Positions 16,496 to 26,275 of a stretch of 64,000 bases of DNA are shown piece by piece. The stretch comes from Sinorhizobium terangae (GTDB lineage: Bacteria > Pseudomonadota > Alphaproteobacteria > Rhizobiales > Rhizobiaceae): positions 1-64,000 of the forward strand of contig NZ_WITC01000045.1 in NCBI RefSeq assembly GCF_009601505.1. Direction: 5' to 3'. How positions within the stretch are numbered: position 1 is the first letter of the stretch; each line of letters opens with the position of its first letter. The translations under genes and the position numbers were made by a program. The notes beneath the pieces were generated by a model that was not told the DNA's origin, searched no databases, and worked only from the letters and a program-made list of their open reading frames with translations.

Positions 16496-17992
16496 ATGAC
16501 AGCTGTTTTCGCGCGCACGACCTTCCATGACGCATTGAACCACCTGAATGATCGGCAGCTCTTACGGGAGCTCGCCTATGTCGGAGGGCGCTGGGTTGCC
16601 GGGCGTGACGGCAAGGCCTTCGAGGTCTCAGACCCGGCAACGGGTGCGACGCTTGCCTGGGTTGCCTCACTCGAAGCCGCCCAGGCTTCCGAAGCCGTCG
16701 ATGCCGCTGCCAAGGCTTTCCCGGCATGGCGTAGCATGCTGCCGCAAGCACGCGCCGCCATTCTGCGCAAATGGTACGAGCTGATGCTCGCCGCCAAGGA
16801 GGATCTCGCGCTGCTGATGACGCTGGAGCAGGGCAAACCGCTTGCGGAATCCCGTGGCGAAATCGACTACGCCGCCTCCTTCATCGAGTGGTATGCCGAG
16901 GAAGGCAAGCGGCTTAACGCTGAGAGCGTGACGAGCCATCTGCCGGGAGCGGAGATGATCGTGCGCCGTGAAGCGCTCGGCGTGGTCGGCGTCGTCACGC
17001 CCTGGAACTTCCCCTCCGCGATGATCACCCGAAAGGCGGCCGCTGCGTTTGCCGCCGGCTGCACAGTCGTTGCCCACCCCTCCTCCGAGACGCCGCTTTC
17101 CGCCCTTGCGCTTGCGGAACTCGGCGAGCGCGCCGGCCTTCCGGCAGGCGTCTTCAATGTTGTTACCGGTGATGCCGCGACCATTGTCGGCCGCCTGTGC
17201 GAGGAATCCCGCGTCCGCGCCATGAGCTTCACCGGCTCGACCGAGATCGGCAAGCTGATCGCCCGCCAGTGCGCTCCGACGATGAAGCGGCTGGTAATGG
17301 AACTCGGCGGCCACGCGCCGCTCATCGTTTTCGCCGATGCCGATGTGGAGAAGGCTGCAGACATCGCGATCGCCGCGAAGTTCGCGACCTCCGGGCAGGA
17401 CTGCCTGGCGGCGAACCGGATCTATGTCGAACGCCCGATCCTCAAAGCCTTCAACGAGGCTTTCGCTGCACGCGTTTCCCGTCTCAAGGTCGGCGCGGGC
17501 CTCGCACAAGGCACGGACATCGGACCGCTCATGCATGAGCGTGCCATCGCCAAGGTCGAGGAGCAGGTCGCCGACGCGCTGAAATGCGGCGCGAAACTCG
17601 CGATCGGCGGCAAGCGGCACGCGGCAGGGCCGCTGTTCTTCCAGCCGACCGTGCTCACCGATGTGCTGGACGACGCGCTGATCATGCGTGAAGAGACATT
17701 CGGCCCCGTAGCCGCCGTCACCGCATTCGACAGCGAGGATGAGGTGATCGCCCGGGCGAACGACACCGAATATGGCCTCGTGGCCTATGTCGTCACGCAA
17801 AACGGCGCTCGCCAGCTGCGGCTCGCACGGGCGCTCGAATACGGCATGGTGGCAATCAACCGGGTGAAGATCACCGGCGGACCGATCCCTTTCGGCGGCT
17901 GGAAGCAGTCCGGCTTGGCGCGCGAAGGCTCACGCCATGGCATGGAGGCCTTCACCGAACTCAAATATCTCTGCATCGACACCGCCGCCTGA
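16496..17992 (+). CDS. NAD(P)-dependent semialdehyde dehydrogenase (DoeC/Ssd-like)
   Basis: This 498-residue aldehyde dehydrogenase is of the GabD branch. VTPWNFPSAMITRKAAAAFA, the NAD-site segment SFTGSTEIGK, Glu in MELGGHAP and catalytic Cys303 in GQDCLAANR are all present. GAGGAGATCGGAC precedes the ATG at 16496; an upstream in-frame ATG at 16427 lacks a site. In ectoine loci this enzyme oxidises L-aspartate-4-semialdehyde to aspartate, completing the path. By sequence alone it would be called succinate-semialdehyde dehydrogenase. The aminotransferase that makes its substrate follows 24 bp later. Confidence 0.85.
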   Translation: MTAVFARTTFHDALNHLNDRQLLRELAYVGGRWVAGRDGKAFEVSDPATGATLAWVASLEAAQASEAVDAAAKAFPAWRSMLPQARAAILRKWYELMLAAKEDLALLMTLEQGKPLAESRGEIDYAASFIEWYAEEGKRLNAESVTSHLPGAEMIVRREALGVVGVVTPWNFPSAMITRKAAAAFAAGCTVVAHPSSETPLSALALAELGERAGLPAGVFNVVTGDAATIVGRLCEESRVRAMSFTGSTEIGKLIARQCAPTMKRLVMELGGHAPLIVFADADVEKAADIAIAAKFATSGQDCLAANRIYVERPILKAFNEAFAARVSRLKVGAGLAQGTDIGPLMHERAIAKVEEQVADALKCGAKLAIGGKRHAAGPLFFQPTVLTDVLDDALIMREETFGPVAAVTAFDSEDEVIARANDTEYGLVAYVVTQNGARQLRLARALEYGMVAINRVKITGGPIPFGGWKQSGLAREGSRHGMEAFTELKYLCIDTAA

Positions 17993-18016
17993 ACCGATTT
18001 GACGAAAGGAAAGACC

Positions 18017-19396
18017 ATGCTCGATAAAAGCAACGAACTCACCGCCTGGGACCGCGACCATTTCTTCCATCCGTCCACGCATATGGGCATGCATGCGCGC
18101 GGCGAGAGCGCGACACGGGTCATCGGCGGCGGCGAAGGCGTCTACATCACCGATGTCACCGGCAAGCGCAGCCTCGACGCCTTCGCTGGCCTCTACTGCG
18201 TCAATGTCGGCTATGGCCGGCAGAAGATCGCCGAGGCGATCGGCGAACAGGCGAAGAACCTCGCCTATTATCACGCCTATGTCGGCCACGGCACCGAGGC
18301 GTCGATCCGACTCTCCAAGATGATCATCGATCGCGCGCCGAAAGGCATGAGTCGCGTCTATTTCGGCCTTTCCGGCTCGGATGCCAACGAGACCAACATC
18401 AAGCTCATCTGGTACTACAACAACATTCTCGGCAGGCCCGAGAAGAAGAAGATCATTTCGCGTTGGCGCGGCTATCACGGTTCAGGCGTGATGACCGGCT
18501 CGCTGACCGGCCTGCACCTATTCCATAATGCCTTCGATCTGCCGCGCGCACCGATCCTGCATACCGAGGCGCCCTACTATTTCCGCCGTCCAGACCGCTC
18601 GATGAATGAGGAGCAGTTCTCGCAATATTGCGCGGACAAGCTGGAGGAAATGATCCTCGCCGAAGGGCCGGATACGATCGCAGCCTTCATCGGTGAGCCG
18701 ATCCTTGGTACGGGCGGCATCGTGCCGCCGCCGAAGGGCTACTGGCAGAAGATCCAGGCGGTGCTTGAGAAATACGACATCCTGCTCGTCGCCGACGAGG
18801 TCGTCACGGGGTTCGGACGTCTCGGCACCACGTTCGGTTCCGATCACTACGGCATCAAGCCGGACCTCATCACCATCGCCAAGGGCCTGACTTCGGCCTA
18901 TGCGCCCCTTTCCGGCAGCATCGTCTCGGAAAAGATGTGGCAGGTGCTGGTGCAGGGATCGGACGAACTCGGCCCGATCGGCCATGGCTGGACCTACTCC
19001 GCCCACCCGATCTGCGCGGCCGCCGGTATCGCCAATCTCGAACTGATCGACGAACTCGGCATCGTCGAGAACGCCGGCTCGACCGGAGCCTATTTCCGAT
19101 CCGAGCTTGCAAAGGCGTTCTCGGAGCACAGGCACGTCGGCGAAGTGCGCGGAGATGGTCTGATGGCGGCGATCGAGTTCGTTGAGGACCGGGACGATCG
19201 GAAGTTCTTCGATCCGGCGCTGAAGGTCGGCCCAAGGGTGGCTACGGCGCTGGCAGAGCGCGGCGTCCTCGGCCGGGCGATGCCGCAGGGTGACATCCTG
19301 GGCTTTGCCCCGCCCCTCTGCCTGACGCGGGAAGAGGCCGACATCGTCGTGACGGCGGCAGTCGGCGCCATCTCCGAAGTCCTGGGCAAAAAATAA
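18017..19396 (+). CDS. Class III aminotransferase, probable diaminobutyrate transaminase (DoeD/Atf)
   Basis: This 459-residue fold-type I aminotransferase is of class III. ADEVVTGFGRLG is the cofactor-binding segment and Lys289 in ITIAKGLTSAYAPL is the PLP lysine. The ATG at 18017 has GAAAGGAAAG upstream. The family includes omega-amino acid:pyruvate transaminases; in this neighbourhood the natural role is converting L-2,4-diaminobutyrate to aspartate semialdehyde. GabT-like or beta-alanine transaminase activity cannot be ruled out. It is the last gene of the rightward operon and is followed by a strong hairpin. Confidence 0.84.
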   Translation: MLDKSNELTAWDRDHFFHPSTHMGMHARGESATRVIGGGEGVYITDVTGKRSLDAFAGLYCVNVGYGRQKIAEAIGEQAKNLAYYHAYVGHGTEASIRLSKMIIDRAPKGMSRVYFGLSGSDANETNIKLIWYYNNILGRPEKKKIISRWRGYHGSGVMTGSLTGLHLFHNAFDLPRAPILHTEAPYYFRRPDRSMNEEQFSQYCADKLEEMILAEGPDTIAAFIGEPILGTGGIVPPPKGYWQKIQAVLEKYDILLVADEVVTGFGRLGTTFGSDHYGIKPDLITIAKGLTSAYAPLSGSIVSEKMWQVLVQGSDELGPIGHGWTYSAHPICAAAGIANLELIDELGIVENAGSTGAYFRSELAKAFSEHRHVGEVRGDGLMAAIEFVEDRDDRKFFDPALKVGPRVATALAERGVLGRAMPQGDILGFAPPLCLTREEADIVVTAAVGAISEVLGKK

Positions 19397-19425
19397 CCGC
19401 CTGAATTCCGATAGTTCAAATCCGG

Positions 19426-19453
19426 CGGAGCGCTGTCCAGCTACGGCGCTCCG
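19426..19453 (+). terminator. Hairpin between convergent genes
   Basis: CGGAGCGC (19426-19433) pairs perfectly with GCGCTCCG (19446-19453) around a 12-base loop, just after the aminotransferase gene and facing the convergent VOC-protein gene. There is no clear run of T on either side, so intrinsic termination is uncertain, but position fits a shared transcript end. Confidence 0.45.
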
Positions 19454-19489
19454 TAAACCGTTCCAGTCCAACTTGCTTTGCAGCGCCCG

Positions 19490-19873
19490 TCAGCGACCGG
19501 CGGGCTGAAACAACTCGACGAAATTGCCGGACGGGTCGATCAGCAGGATCTGTGATCCGCCTGGTCCGGTGACGATGTCGTTGCGGAACTTGGCCCCGCC
19601 GGCTTTCAGTCGCGCGACCTCGGCAGCCAGATCATCGACGATGAGGTGGATACGATTCCAGCCGCCGGGCGCGGGACGCTCGCCGTCGGGCATCGGTCGG
19701 CCCGCGGAACTCAAGGGGCCACTGAGCAATAGCCGCAACGCTCCGCGCTTGACGTCCGCGAAAGCCGGAGCGTGGTTGGAAAGAAGCGAAAAGCCCAGAT
19801 GCTTAGTGTACCACTCGATGGAAGCCTCGACGTCATCCACCATGTAGCGCACGTTGACGGTTATTTCCGGCAT
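19490..19873 (-). CDS. VOC-superfamily (glyoxalase/bleomycin resistance-like) protein
   Basis: This 127-residue single vicinal-oxygen-chelate unit pair begins MPEITVNVRYMVDDVEASIEWYTKHLGF and has IHLIVDDLAAEVARLK in the second half, ending DPSGNFVELFQ. The Glu of VELFQ is a usual metal ligand of the fold. The ATG at 19873 is preceded by GGGAGGCAGGC. Function is unknown; such proteins range from dioxygenases to drug-binding proteins. It stands alone between two operons, converging on the ectoine operon. Confidence 0.75.
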   Translation of the reverse strand: MPEITVNVRYMVDDVEASIEWYTKHLGFSLLSNHAPAFADVKRGALRLLLSGPLSSAGRPMPDGERPAPGGWNRIHLIVDDLAAEVARLKAGGAKFRNDIVTGPGGSQILLIDPSGNFVELFQPAGR

Positions 19874-19971
19874 GCCTGCCTCCCGATCCGAGTTCACCCA
19901 GCCAGATTGACGTGCTGTACTCTACGACAACGGTCGCGGAAGCGGAAATTTCCTGTGGCGCAACCAGCCGA

Positions 19972-21105
<1,134 letters not shown>

Positions 21106-21195
21106 GAATCTGTCTCCGGCCACCGGCGAGAAGCGGCTCTTTCGTGAAAGCGAGGGAAGGACCGCGAACCTGTCAGTTCGCGGTCCTCATCGGGC

Positions 21196-22425
21196 TTACT
21201 TGTACTGTTCGAGTTCGCCGGCAGCCTTCTTCAAAGCATCGACCGGCTCCGCCTTGCCCGTGACGACCGACTGCACCATGTCGATCATTGCGTTCTGAAA
21301 GCCCTTGTAATCCGTGAAGAGCGGCTCTGGACCGCCATAGCCAATGCCGTCGATCAACGGCTTCCAGGATGGGTCGGCCTTGACGAATTCGTCGACCTTC
21401 GGGGACGGGCGTAGCGGCGTCAGCCCTGCGCCGCCCTGCAACTCGTACTCGCCCTGCGGTCCCGGCGAGGTGATGAACTTCGCGAATTCGATCGCCTTTT
21501 CCTCGACGCCGGTGCCCTTGAAGATCGCCAGGCTGTCCGTGATCAGGAGCGTCCCTTCGCCCTTGGCCGAAGGGCCGAGCGGCAGCGGCGCGATGCCCCA
21601 GTTGATCTTCGTGTCCTTGAGCAGCGCAGCCGCCCCGGAGCCCGACTGGATCATGCCAGCCTTGCCGTCAAGGAAGATGGCACGGATTTCGTTCTGCTCG
21701 TAAGCGGTCGCCCCTTCGACCGAATAGGGCGTGATGTCCTTGTAAGCCTGCAGCGCAGCCAGCACTTCCGGGCTGTCCACCACAATCTTGTCGCCGTCGA
21801 TGACCTTGCCGTTGTTGGTGTAAACCCAGTGCATGAACTGGTGCATCGTGTTGTCGAAGGTCTTGGCCGGCAAACCATAGCCCGCAATGCCGGTCTTTTC
21901 CTTGATCTGCTTGGCAAAGGCGATCTCTTCGGCCCAGGTCTTCGGCGGCGTTTCCGGGTCGAGGCCCGCCTGCTTGAAGAGGTCCTTGTTCCAATAGAGC
22001 GCCTTGGTCGAGAATGCGATCGGCACGCCCCACTGGTTATCCTCGAAGGTCACCGTGTCGACGATGTTCGGATAGTAGCTCTTCTTCTCTTCCTCGGTCA
22101 TGGGGACCGGAACGATCATATCGTTCTCGGCGAACTCCTTGAGTGTGCGGGACCCCACATAGGCCATGCCGACGGGCGTACCGGCCGCAGCAAGTGTCGT
22201 CGCCTTGTCCTGGCACTGGGCCCAGCCGACGACTTCCGGTACCACCTTCCAGCCGGCGTTCTTGCCTTCCCATTCCTTGATGTATTTCTCGTGGATCGGA
22301 TCGATCTTGTCGCCGCAGTAGATCCAGCTGATCTCCTGGTCGGCGGCCTGCGCGGCAACGCTCCCGAGCGCGGTCGAACCGAGCAAGGCAAGCGTTAGAA
22401 AAGCAGTCTTGTAAGCAATGGTCAC
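21196..22425 (-). CDS. Extracellular solute-binding protein, family 1 (sugar type)
   Basis: This 409-residue periplasmic protein has a clear signal peptide (MTIAYKTAFLTLALLGSTAL, cleavage probably after AQA, about residue 27). WGVPIAFSTKALYWNKDLF and EIRAIFLDGKAGMIQSG are the hinge and ligand-lobe segments common in CUT1 binding proteins. It is encoded 28 bp after a MalG-type permease. Substrate cannot be read from the sequence. The attached Gfo/Idh/MocA dehydrogenase suggests a sugar, sugar acid or cyclitol. Confidence 0.87.
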   Translation of the reverse strand: MTIAYKTAFLTLALLGSTALGSVAAQAADQEISWIYCGDKIDPIHEKYIKEWEGKNAGWKVVPEVVGWAQCQDKATTLAAAGTPVGMAYVGSRTLKEFAENDMIVPVPMTEEEKKSYYPNIVDTVTFEDNQWGVPIAFSTKALYWNKDLFKQAGLDPETPPKTWAEEIAFAKQIKEKTGIAGYGLPAKTFDNTMHQFMHWVYTNNGKVIDGDKIVVDSPEVLAALQAYKDITPYSVEGATAYEQNEIRAIFLDGKAGMIQSGSGAAALLKDTKINWGIAPLPLGPSAKGEGTLLITDSLAIFKGTGVEEKAIEFAKFITSPGPQGEYELQGGAGLTPLRPSPKVDEFVKADPSWKPLIDGIGYGGPEPLFTDYKGFQNAMIDMVQSVVTGKAEPVDALKKAAGELEQYK

Positions 22426-22453
22426 GATGGAACTCCCCTTCTTTGGTGGTTGC

Positions 22454-23311
22454 TTATTGTTTCACCGCGCCGGCGGTCAGGCCGCTGACGAGATAGCGTT
22501 GCAGGAAGAAAATGACGACGACGGCCGGCGCGATGCCGACGAAGCTAGCGGCCATCAGTTCGTTCCAGACCACTTCCTGCCGGCCGAAATAGGCGAAGAG
22601 ACCCACGGGCAACGGCATGTACTCGGTCTTGGAATTGAAGGTCAGCGCGAAGATGAACTGCTGGGCGTAGGAGCCGATGAAGGTGGTGATCGCGACGACG
22701 GTGATGCCCGGCATGGCGATCGGCAGGATCACCCGGCGAAGCGTGTAGAAGTGACTGGCGCCGTCGACGAAGGCAGCCTCGTCCAGTTCCCGGGGGATAC
22801 GCATCATGTAGGTGCGCAAGAGCCAGATCGCCGAGGGAATGAGGAAGGCGACGCCCGGCACGATCATGGCGAAATAGGTGTTGAGCACGCCGAAGCTGCG
22901 CATCAGCCGGAAAAGCGGGATCAAAAGCACTGCGCCGGAAAACATGTTGACCGCGAGGAAGGCCGCAAGCAGCGGTCCGCTGCCGCGGAACCTGAAGCGC
23001 GCAAAGGCATAGGCAGCCGGCACCACCAGCGCCAGCACGACGGCGGTGACGATGATGGAAACGAAGAATGAGTTGAAGATATAGCGGGCGAAGCCCGGCA
23101 CGCTCACCCACATGGTCCTGTAGGCGGCAAAGGACCCATTCTCCGGCCAGAAGCGATAGGGCGATGAAAAGAGCAGGCTGAGCGGCTTCAGCGACACCAG
23201 GAAGCCTTCGACGAAGGGGGCGAGAATGAAACTCAGGAAGACAAAGATTCCCGCGTAGATTCCGACGAGCTCGTACCAGCGATAGCGATTGATCAAGGCC
23301 GGTTGGCTCAT
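22454..23311 (-). CDS. CUT1 sugar ABC transporter permease, MalG type
   Basis: This 285-residue permease has about six membrane segments, the first near 17-38, and the coupling loop ELDEAAFVDGASHFYTLRRV followed by ILPIAMPG. YAFARFRFRG before it is a typical MalG feature. It overlaps the preceding permease gene by four bases (ATGA). It works with the permease at 23308-24192 and the ATPase at 19972-21105. Confidence 0.9.
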   Translation of the reverse strand: MSQPALINRYRWYELVGIYAGIFVFLSFILAPFVEGFLVSLKPLSLLFSSPYRFWPENGSFAAYRTMWVSVPGFARYIFNSFFVSIIVTAVVLALVVPAAYAFARFRFRGSGPLLAAFLAVNMFSGAVLLIPLFRLMRSFGVLNTYFAMIVPGVAFLIPSAIWLLRTYMMRIPRELDEAAFVDGASHFYTLRRVILPIAMPGITVVAITTFIGSYAQQFIFALTFNSKTEYMPLPVGLFAYFGRQEVVWNELMAASFVGIAPAVVVIFFLQRYLVSGLTAGAVKQ

Positions 23312-24192
23312 CGGCTTTCTCCCGAGGCGAGGCGGTGTGTGACGCGGAAGTAAAGCAGGCAGAAAATCGACAGGAAAATGCAGATCACCACGGCACGCGC
23401 TGCACCTTCGCCGTATTTCTTCGAGCCGATCGCCGTTCGATAGGTGTCGATGATCATCGTCGTCGTGTCACCGTTCGGGCCACCCTGTGTCAGGATCCAG
23501 ATGATGTCGAACGAGTTGAAGGTGGCGATCAGCGACAGCATCGACATGGTGATCATCGCCGGCACGAGCAGCGGCAGGGTGATGCGGCGAAAGCGATAGA
23601 AGCGGCCAGCCCCGTCCGTCCATGCCGCCTCGTAAAGATCCTGCGGGATCGCCTGGATCGAGGCCAGAAGATAGAGCGTCACCAGCGGCACGCCGATCCA
23701 GACATCGGTGATGATCGTTGCCCAGAACGCCGTTGAACCATGCGCGAGGAAGGCGATCGGGCCGTCGACAAGGCCCATGTTCTGCAGCACGCCGGAAATC
23801 ATCCCGAACTGGCCGTTGTACATCCAGCCCCACATGAAGATGCCGATTGCCATCGGCACGATCCACGGCGGCATGGTCAGGACGCGAAACAGGGCACGGC
23901 CCGGTACGGCGGCGTTCAGCATGACGGCGCCGAAGGTGCCGATGATCATCTTGATCGAGACGGAAAAGAAGGTCCAAACGAATGTCCGGACGATCACTTC
24001 CGCGAAGGTGCTGTTGAAGATCTTGTCGTAGTTGACTGTGCCGACCCATTTGGTGGTCTTCTTCAGCGAAGCATCTGTAAACGACAGGATAAATGTGTCG
24101 ACGAGCGGATAGGCGACGATGACCGAGACATAGAGCAAGGCGGGAAGAAGCAGGATCCAGGCGAAGATGACGGTGCTGCGCCGAACGCTCAT
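23308..24192 (-). CDS. CUT1 sugar ABC transporter permease, MalF type
   Basis: This 294-residue inner-membrane permease has a first helix at about 5-27 and the coupling loop IPQDLYEAAWTDGAGRFYRF followed by RRITLPLLVPA. The start at 24192 is chosen for the GTGAGGAGC that precedes it; an in-frame ATG at 24216 would overlap the upstream dehydrogenase stop. The gene begins 13 bp after that dehydrogenase, so catabolic enzyme and importer share a transcript. Confidence 0.89.
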   Translation of the reverse strand: MSVRRSTVIFAWILLLPALLYVSVIVAYPLVDTFILSFTDASLKKTTKWVGTVNYDKIFNSTFAEVIVRTFVWTFFSVSIKMIIGTFGAVMLNAAVPGRALFRVLTMPPWIVPMAIGIFMWGWMYNGQFGMISGVLQNMGLVDGPIAFLAHGSTAFWATIITDVWIGVPLVTLYLLASIQAIPQDLYEAAWTDGAGRFYRFRRITLPLLVPAMITMSMLSLIATFNSFDIIWILTQGGPNGDTTTMIIDTYRTAIGSKKYGEGAARAVVICIFLSIFCLLYFRVTHRLASGESR

Positions 24193-24205
24193 GCTCCTCA
24201 CCCTC

Positions 24206-25363
24206 TCAGGCCGCACGGGCGTGCAGGGCTTCGTCGAAGCGGTCCCAGAGCGGTCTCAAATCGACGACCGCCCTCTTCATCCGCGCCTCGTCCATGGAAA
24301 GCGCCAGGATGCCGGCCTCCAGCGCATCGAGCGGTGAGACCGGCAGCGGCCCCTCGTCTCGGACGTGGGCGATGATCTCGGCCGCCATCTGCTCGTCGGC
24401 GCCGTAATGCTGCGAAAGCTCCGTCGCGGCATAGCGCTTCTCGACCACCTTCTTGCCGGAGAGCACTTCATGGACATCGAGATAGCCGCGGATGAAGTCG
24501 CCTTCGGCCATGCCGCGCGATCCCATCACGCAGAAGCGGCGGAACTGGTCCGGCACGTTCAGGTTGGTGTGGAAATTCATCGCAACGCCGTTGGCGTATT
24601 CGATGATCGCAACCTGATAGTCGATGATGTCGCCATCGCTGTCGAAGACCCTGTCCGATCCGAGCCACCCGCTTGGCTTGCGGTGGAAGAGCTGCAGATC
24701 GTTGATGCCTTCGCGGGCGGGATCGTTGGCAGGAATGAAGCTCTTGCGGCCGCCGAAGCTTGCGACCCGCTCGGGCCGGGCGCCGACGACACCGTTATAG
24801 AGATCGAGGTCATGGCAGCATTTTTCGAGCATGAAGCTGCCGGCGTAGCGTCCATAGCGGCGCCAGTCACGCATGAAAAATGCGCCATGATAGGGTTCGA
24901 TATGTTCCGAGGCCTCGATCGAAACGACCTGGCCGAGCGTTCCCGCGGCCTGGGCGGCGCGAAGGTCGCGATACAGCGGCGCGTAGCGCAGCACGAGGCC
25001 GACCATCAGGCGGTCGTGACCGTGCTTCGCCAAAACCCCGGCAAGCTCGAGGCTCTGTTCGATCGTGCTGACGATCGGCTTCTCACAGAAGATCTTGAGA
25101 CCAGCCTCTAGGCCGATGCGGATATGATCGAGATGCATGTGGTTGGGCGAGCCAATCATCAGCAGATCGAGCTTCTCGCTGGCGATCAGTTCCTCAGGCG
25201 ATCCATAGGCCTTGCCGGCGGGAATGCCTTTTTCGACGAGGGTTGCGAGTCCCGCGGGCGCCGGGTCGACATAGCCGGCGATCTCGAAGCTTTCGTCGAT
25301 CGCCTTGAAAACGTAGCCCAGATAGCCAAGACGGAATCCGAGTCCGATTATACCGACTTTCAT
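24206..25363 (-). CDS. Gfo/Idh/MocA family oxidoreductase
   Basis: This 385-residue protein begins with the Rossmann motif VGIIGLGFRLGYLG, has CEKPIV (the family's EKP signature, near residue 97), and a C-terminal alpha/beta domain. CCHDLDLYNG contains the histidine/aspartate usually near the substrate. The ATG at 25363 starts exactly at the Rossmann strand; the open frame upstream to 25477 is noncoding by context. It is the first gene of the transporter operon and probably oxidises the imported sugar or inositol-like compound with NAD(P). Exact substrate unknown. Confidence 0.86.
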   Translation of the reverse strand: MKVGIIGLGFRLGYLGYVFKAIDESFEIAGYVDPAPAGLATLVEKGIPAGKAYGSPEELIASEKLDLLMIGSPNHMHLDHIRIGLEAGLKIFCEKPIVSTIEQSLELAGVLAKHGHDRLMVGLVLRYAPLYRDLRAAQAAGTLGQVVSIEASEHIEPYHGAFFMRDWRRYGRYAGSFMLEKCCHDLDLYNGVVGARPERVASFGGRKSFIPANDPAREGINDLQLFHRKPSGWLGSDRVFDSDGDIIDYQVAIIEYANGVAMNFHTNLNVPDQFRRFCVMGSRGMAEGDFIRGYLDVHEVLSGKKVVEKRYAATELSQHYGADEQMAAEIIAHVRDEGPLPVSPLDALEAGILALSMDEARMKRAVVDLRPLWDRFDEALHARAA

Positions 25364-25460
25364 GCTCGCGCTGTTCCCTTGCCTTTTGGCGTAATTTATT
25401 TTCGTAGACTGAGATAGATTTTTCAGGGCGTCAACAAAAAATCGGCCATTCCGGCGAAAT

Positions 25461-25477
25461 GTGAAATTCATTTTCAC
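25461..25477. promoter_or_regulatory. Operator-like palindrome upstream of the sugar operon
   Basis: GTGAAATTCATTTTCAC has perfect six-base arms (GTGAAA/TTTCAC) around a five-base centre and lies 98 bp before the dehydrogenase start. Its shape resembles RpiR-family operators (GAAA-spacer-TTTC). No regulator gene for this operon is adjacent, so the binding protein would be encoded elsewhere. Confidence 0.45.
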
Positions 25478-25537
25478 AATCGCACCAAACTGCTGCTGTT
25501 ACGACTTCTGCGAGCAGTGGCAAGTCGTCCGGATGGT

Positions 25538-26275
25538 CTAGGCGCGCACCCGGCCGGAAAGGAATCTCTCGAATGCCTGAAGCCCATCATGGATGAGCAC
25601 GGCCAGCGCGGCGACGATGAGGCCGCCTTGAAGCACGAAGGCGAGGTTGTTCGACTGCAGACCGGCGATGATGACTTCCCCGAGCGTCTTGGCCGCAACG
25701 GTCGACCCGATCGTTGCGGTCGCAAGACTGATCACGACGGACAATCGGATCCCCGTCAGGATCACCGGCAGCGCCAGGGGAAGCTCAATGTTGAAAAGCC
25801 GCTGGCGCTCCGTCATACCCGCGCCGCGTGCAGCCTCCATCACGGCGGGCGGCAGCGTCGTCAAGCCCGTCAGCGCATTCTCGAAGATCGGCAGCAGGCC
25901 ATAGAGGAAGAGGGCGATCAGCGTCGGTTTCTCGCCAAAGCCGAAAATCGGCACCGCCAGCGCCAGGACAGCGACCGGCGGAAAGGTCTGGCCGATGTTC
26001 ACGAGGCTGCGCGAGAGCGGAAGAAACTCCGCCCCTGCCTTCCGCGTCACGAGGATCGCCAGAGCCACGGCAACGGCAGCCGCGCCAGCCGTTGCGACAA
26101 AAACTGTCCTGAGATGCAGCACGGTCAGCCAGAACAGGCTGCCCTGGTTGTAGATCGCCGGCGCATTTTGCTGAACCAGTGGCCGCAGCAAGGGTTCGAA
26201 CCAGGAGGGCTGCAGCAGGAAGGCGAGCAACAGCAGCAGGACAGCAATCCGGGCGAGCTTGGGTAGCCACGCCAT
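25538..26275 (-). CDS. Osmoprotectant ABC transporter permease, YehW/OpuCB type
   Basis: This 245-residue permease of the glycine betaine/choline class has a strongly hydrophobic first helix (IAVLLLLLAFLLQ) and the segment SLVNIGQTFPPVAVLALAVPIFGFG, with IELPLALPVILTGIRLSVV in the coupling region. The ATG overlaps the ATPase stop as TGATG. It is the last gene of a binding protein-permease-ATPase-permease set with the same composition as enteric osmF-yehYXW. It probably forms the channel with the larger permease at 27210-28397. Confidence 0.85.
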   Translation of the reverse strand: MAWLPKLARIAVLLLLLAFLLQPSWFEPLLRPLVQQNAPAIYNQGSLFWLTVLHLRTVFVATAGAAAVAVALAILVTRKAGAEFLPLSRSLVNIGQTFPPVAVLALAVPIFGFGEKPTLIALFLYGLLPIFENALTGLTTLPPAVMEAARGAGMTERQRLFNIELPLALPVILTGIRLSVVISLATATIGSTVAAKTLGEVIIAGLQSNNLAFVLQGGLIVAALAVLIHDGLQAFERFLSGRVRA

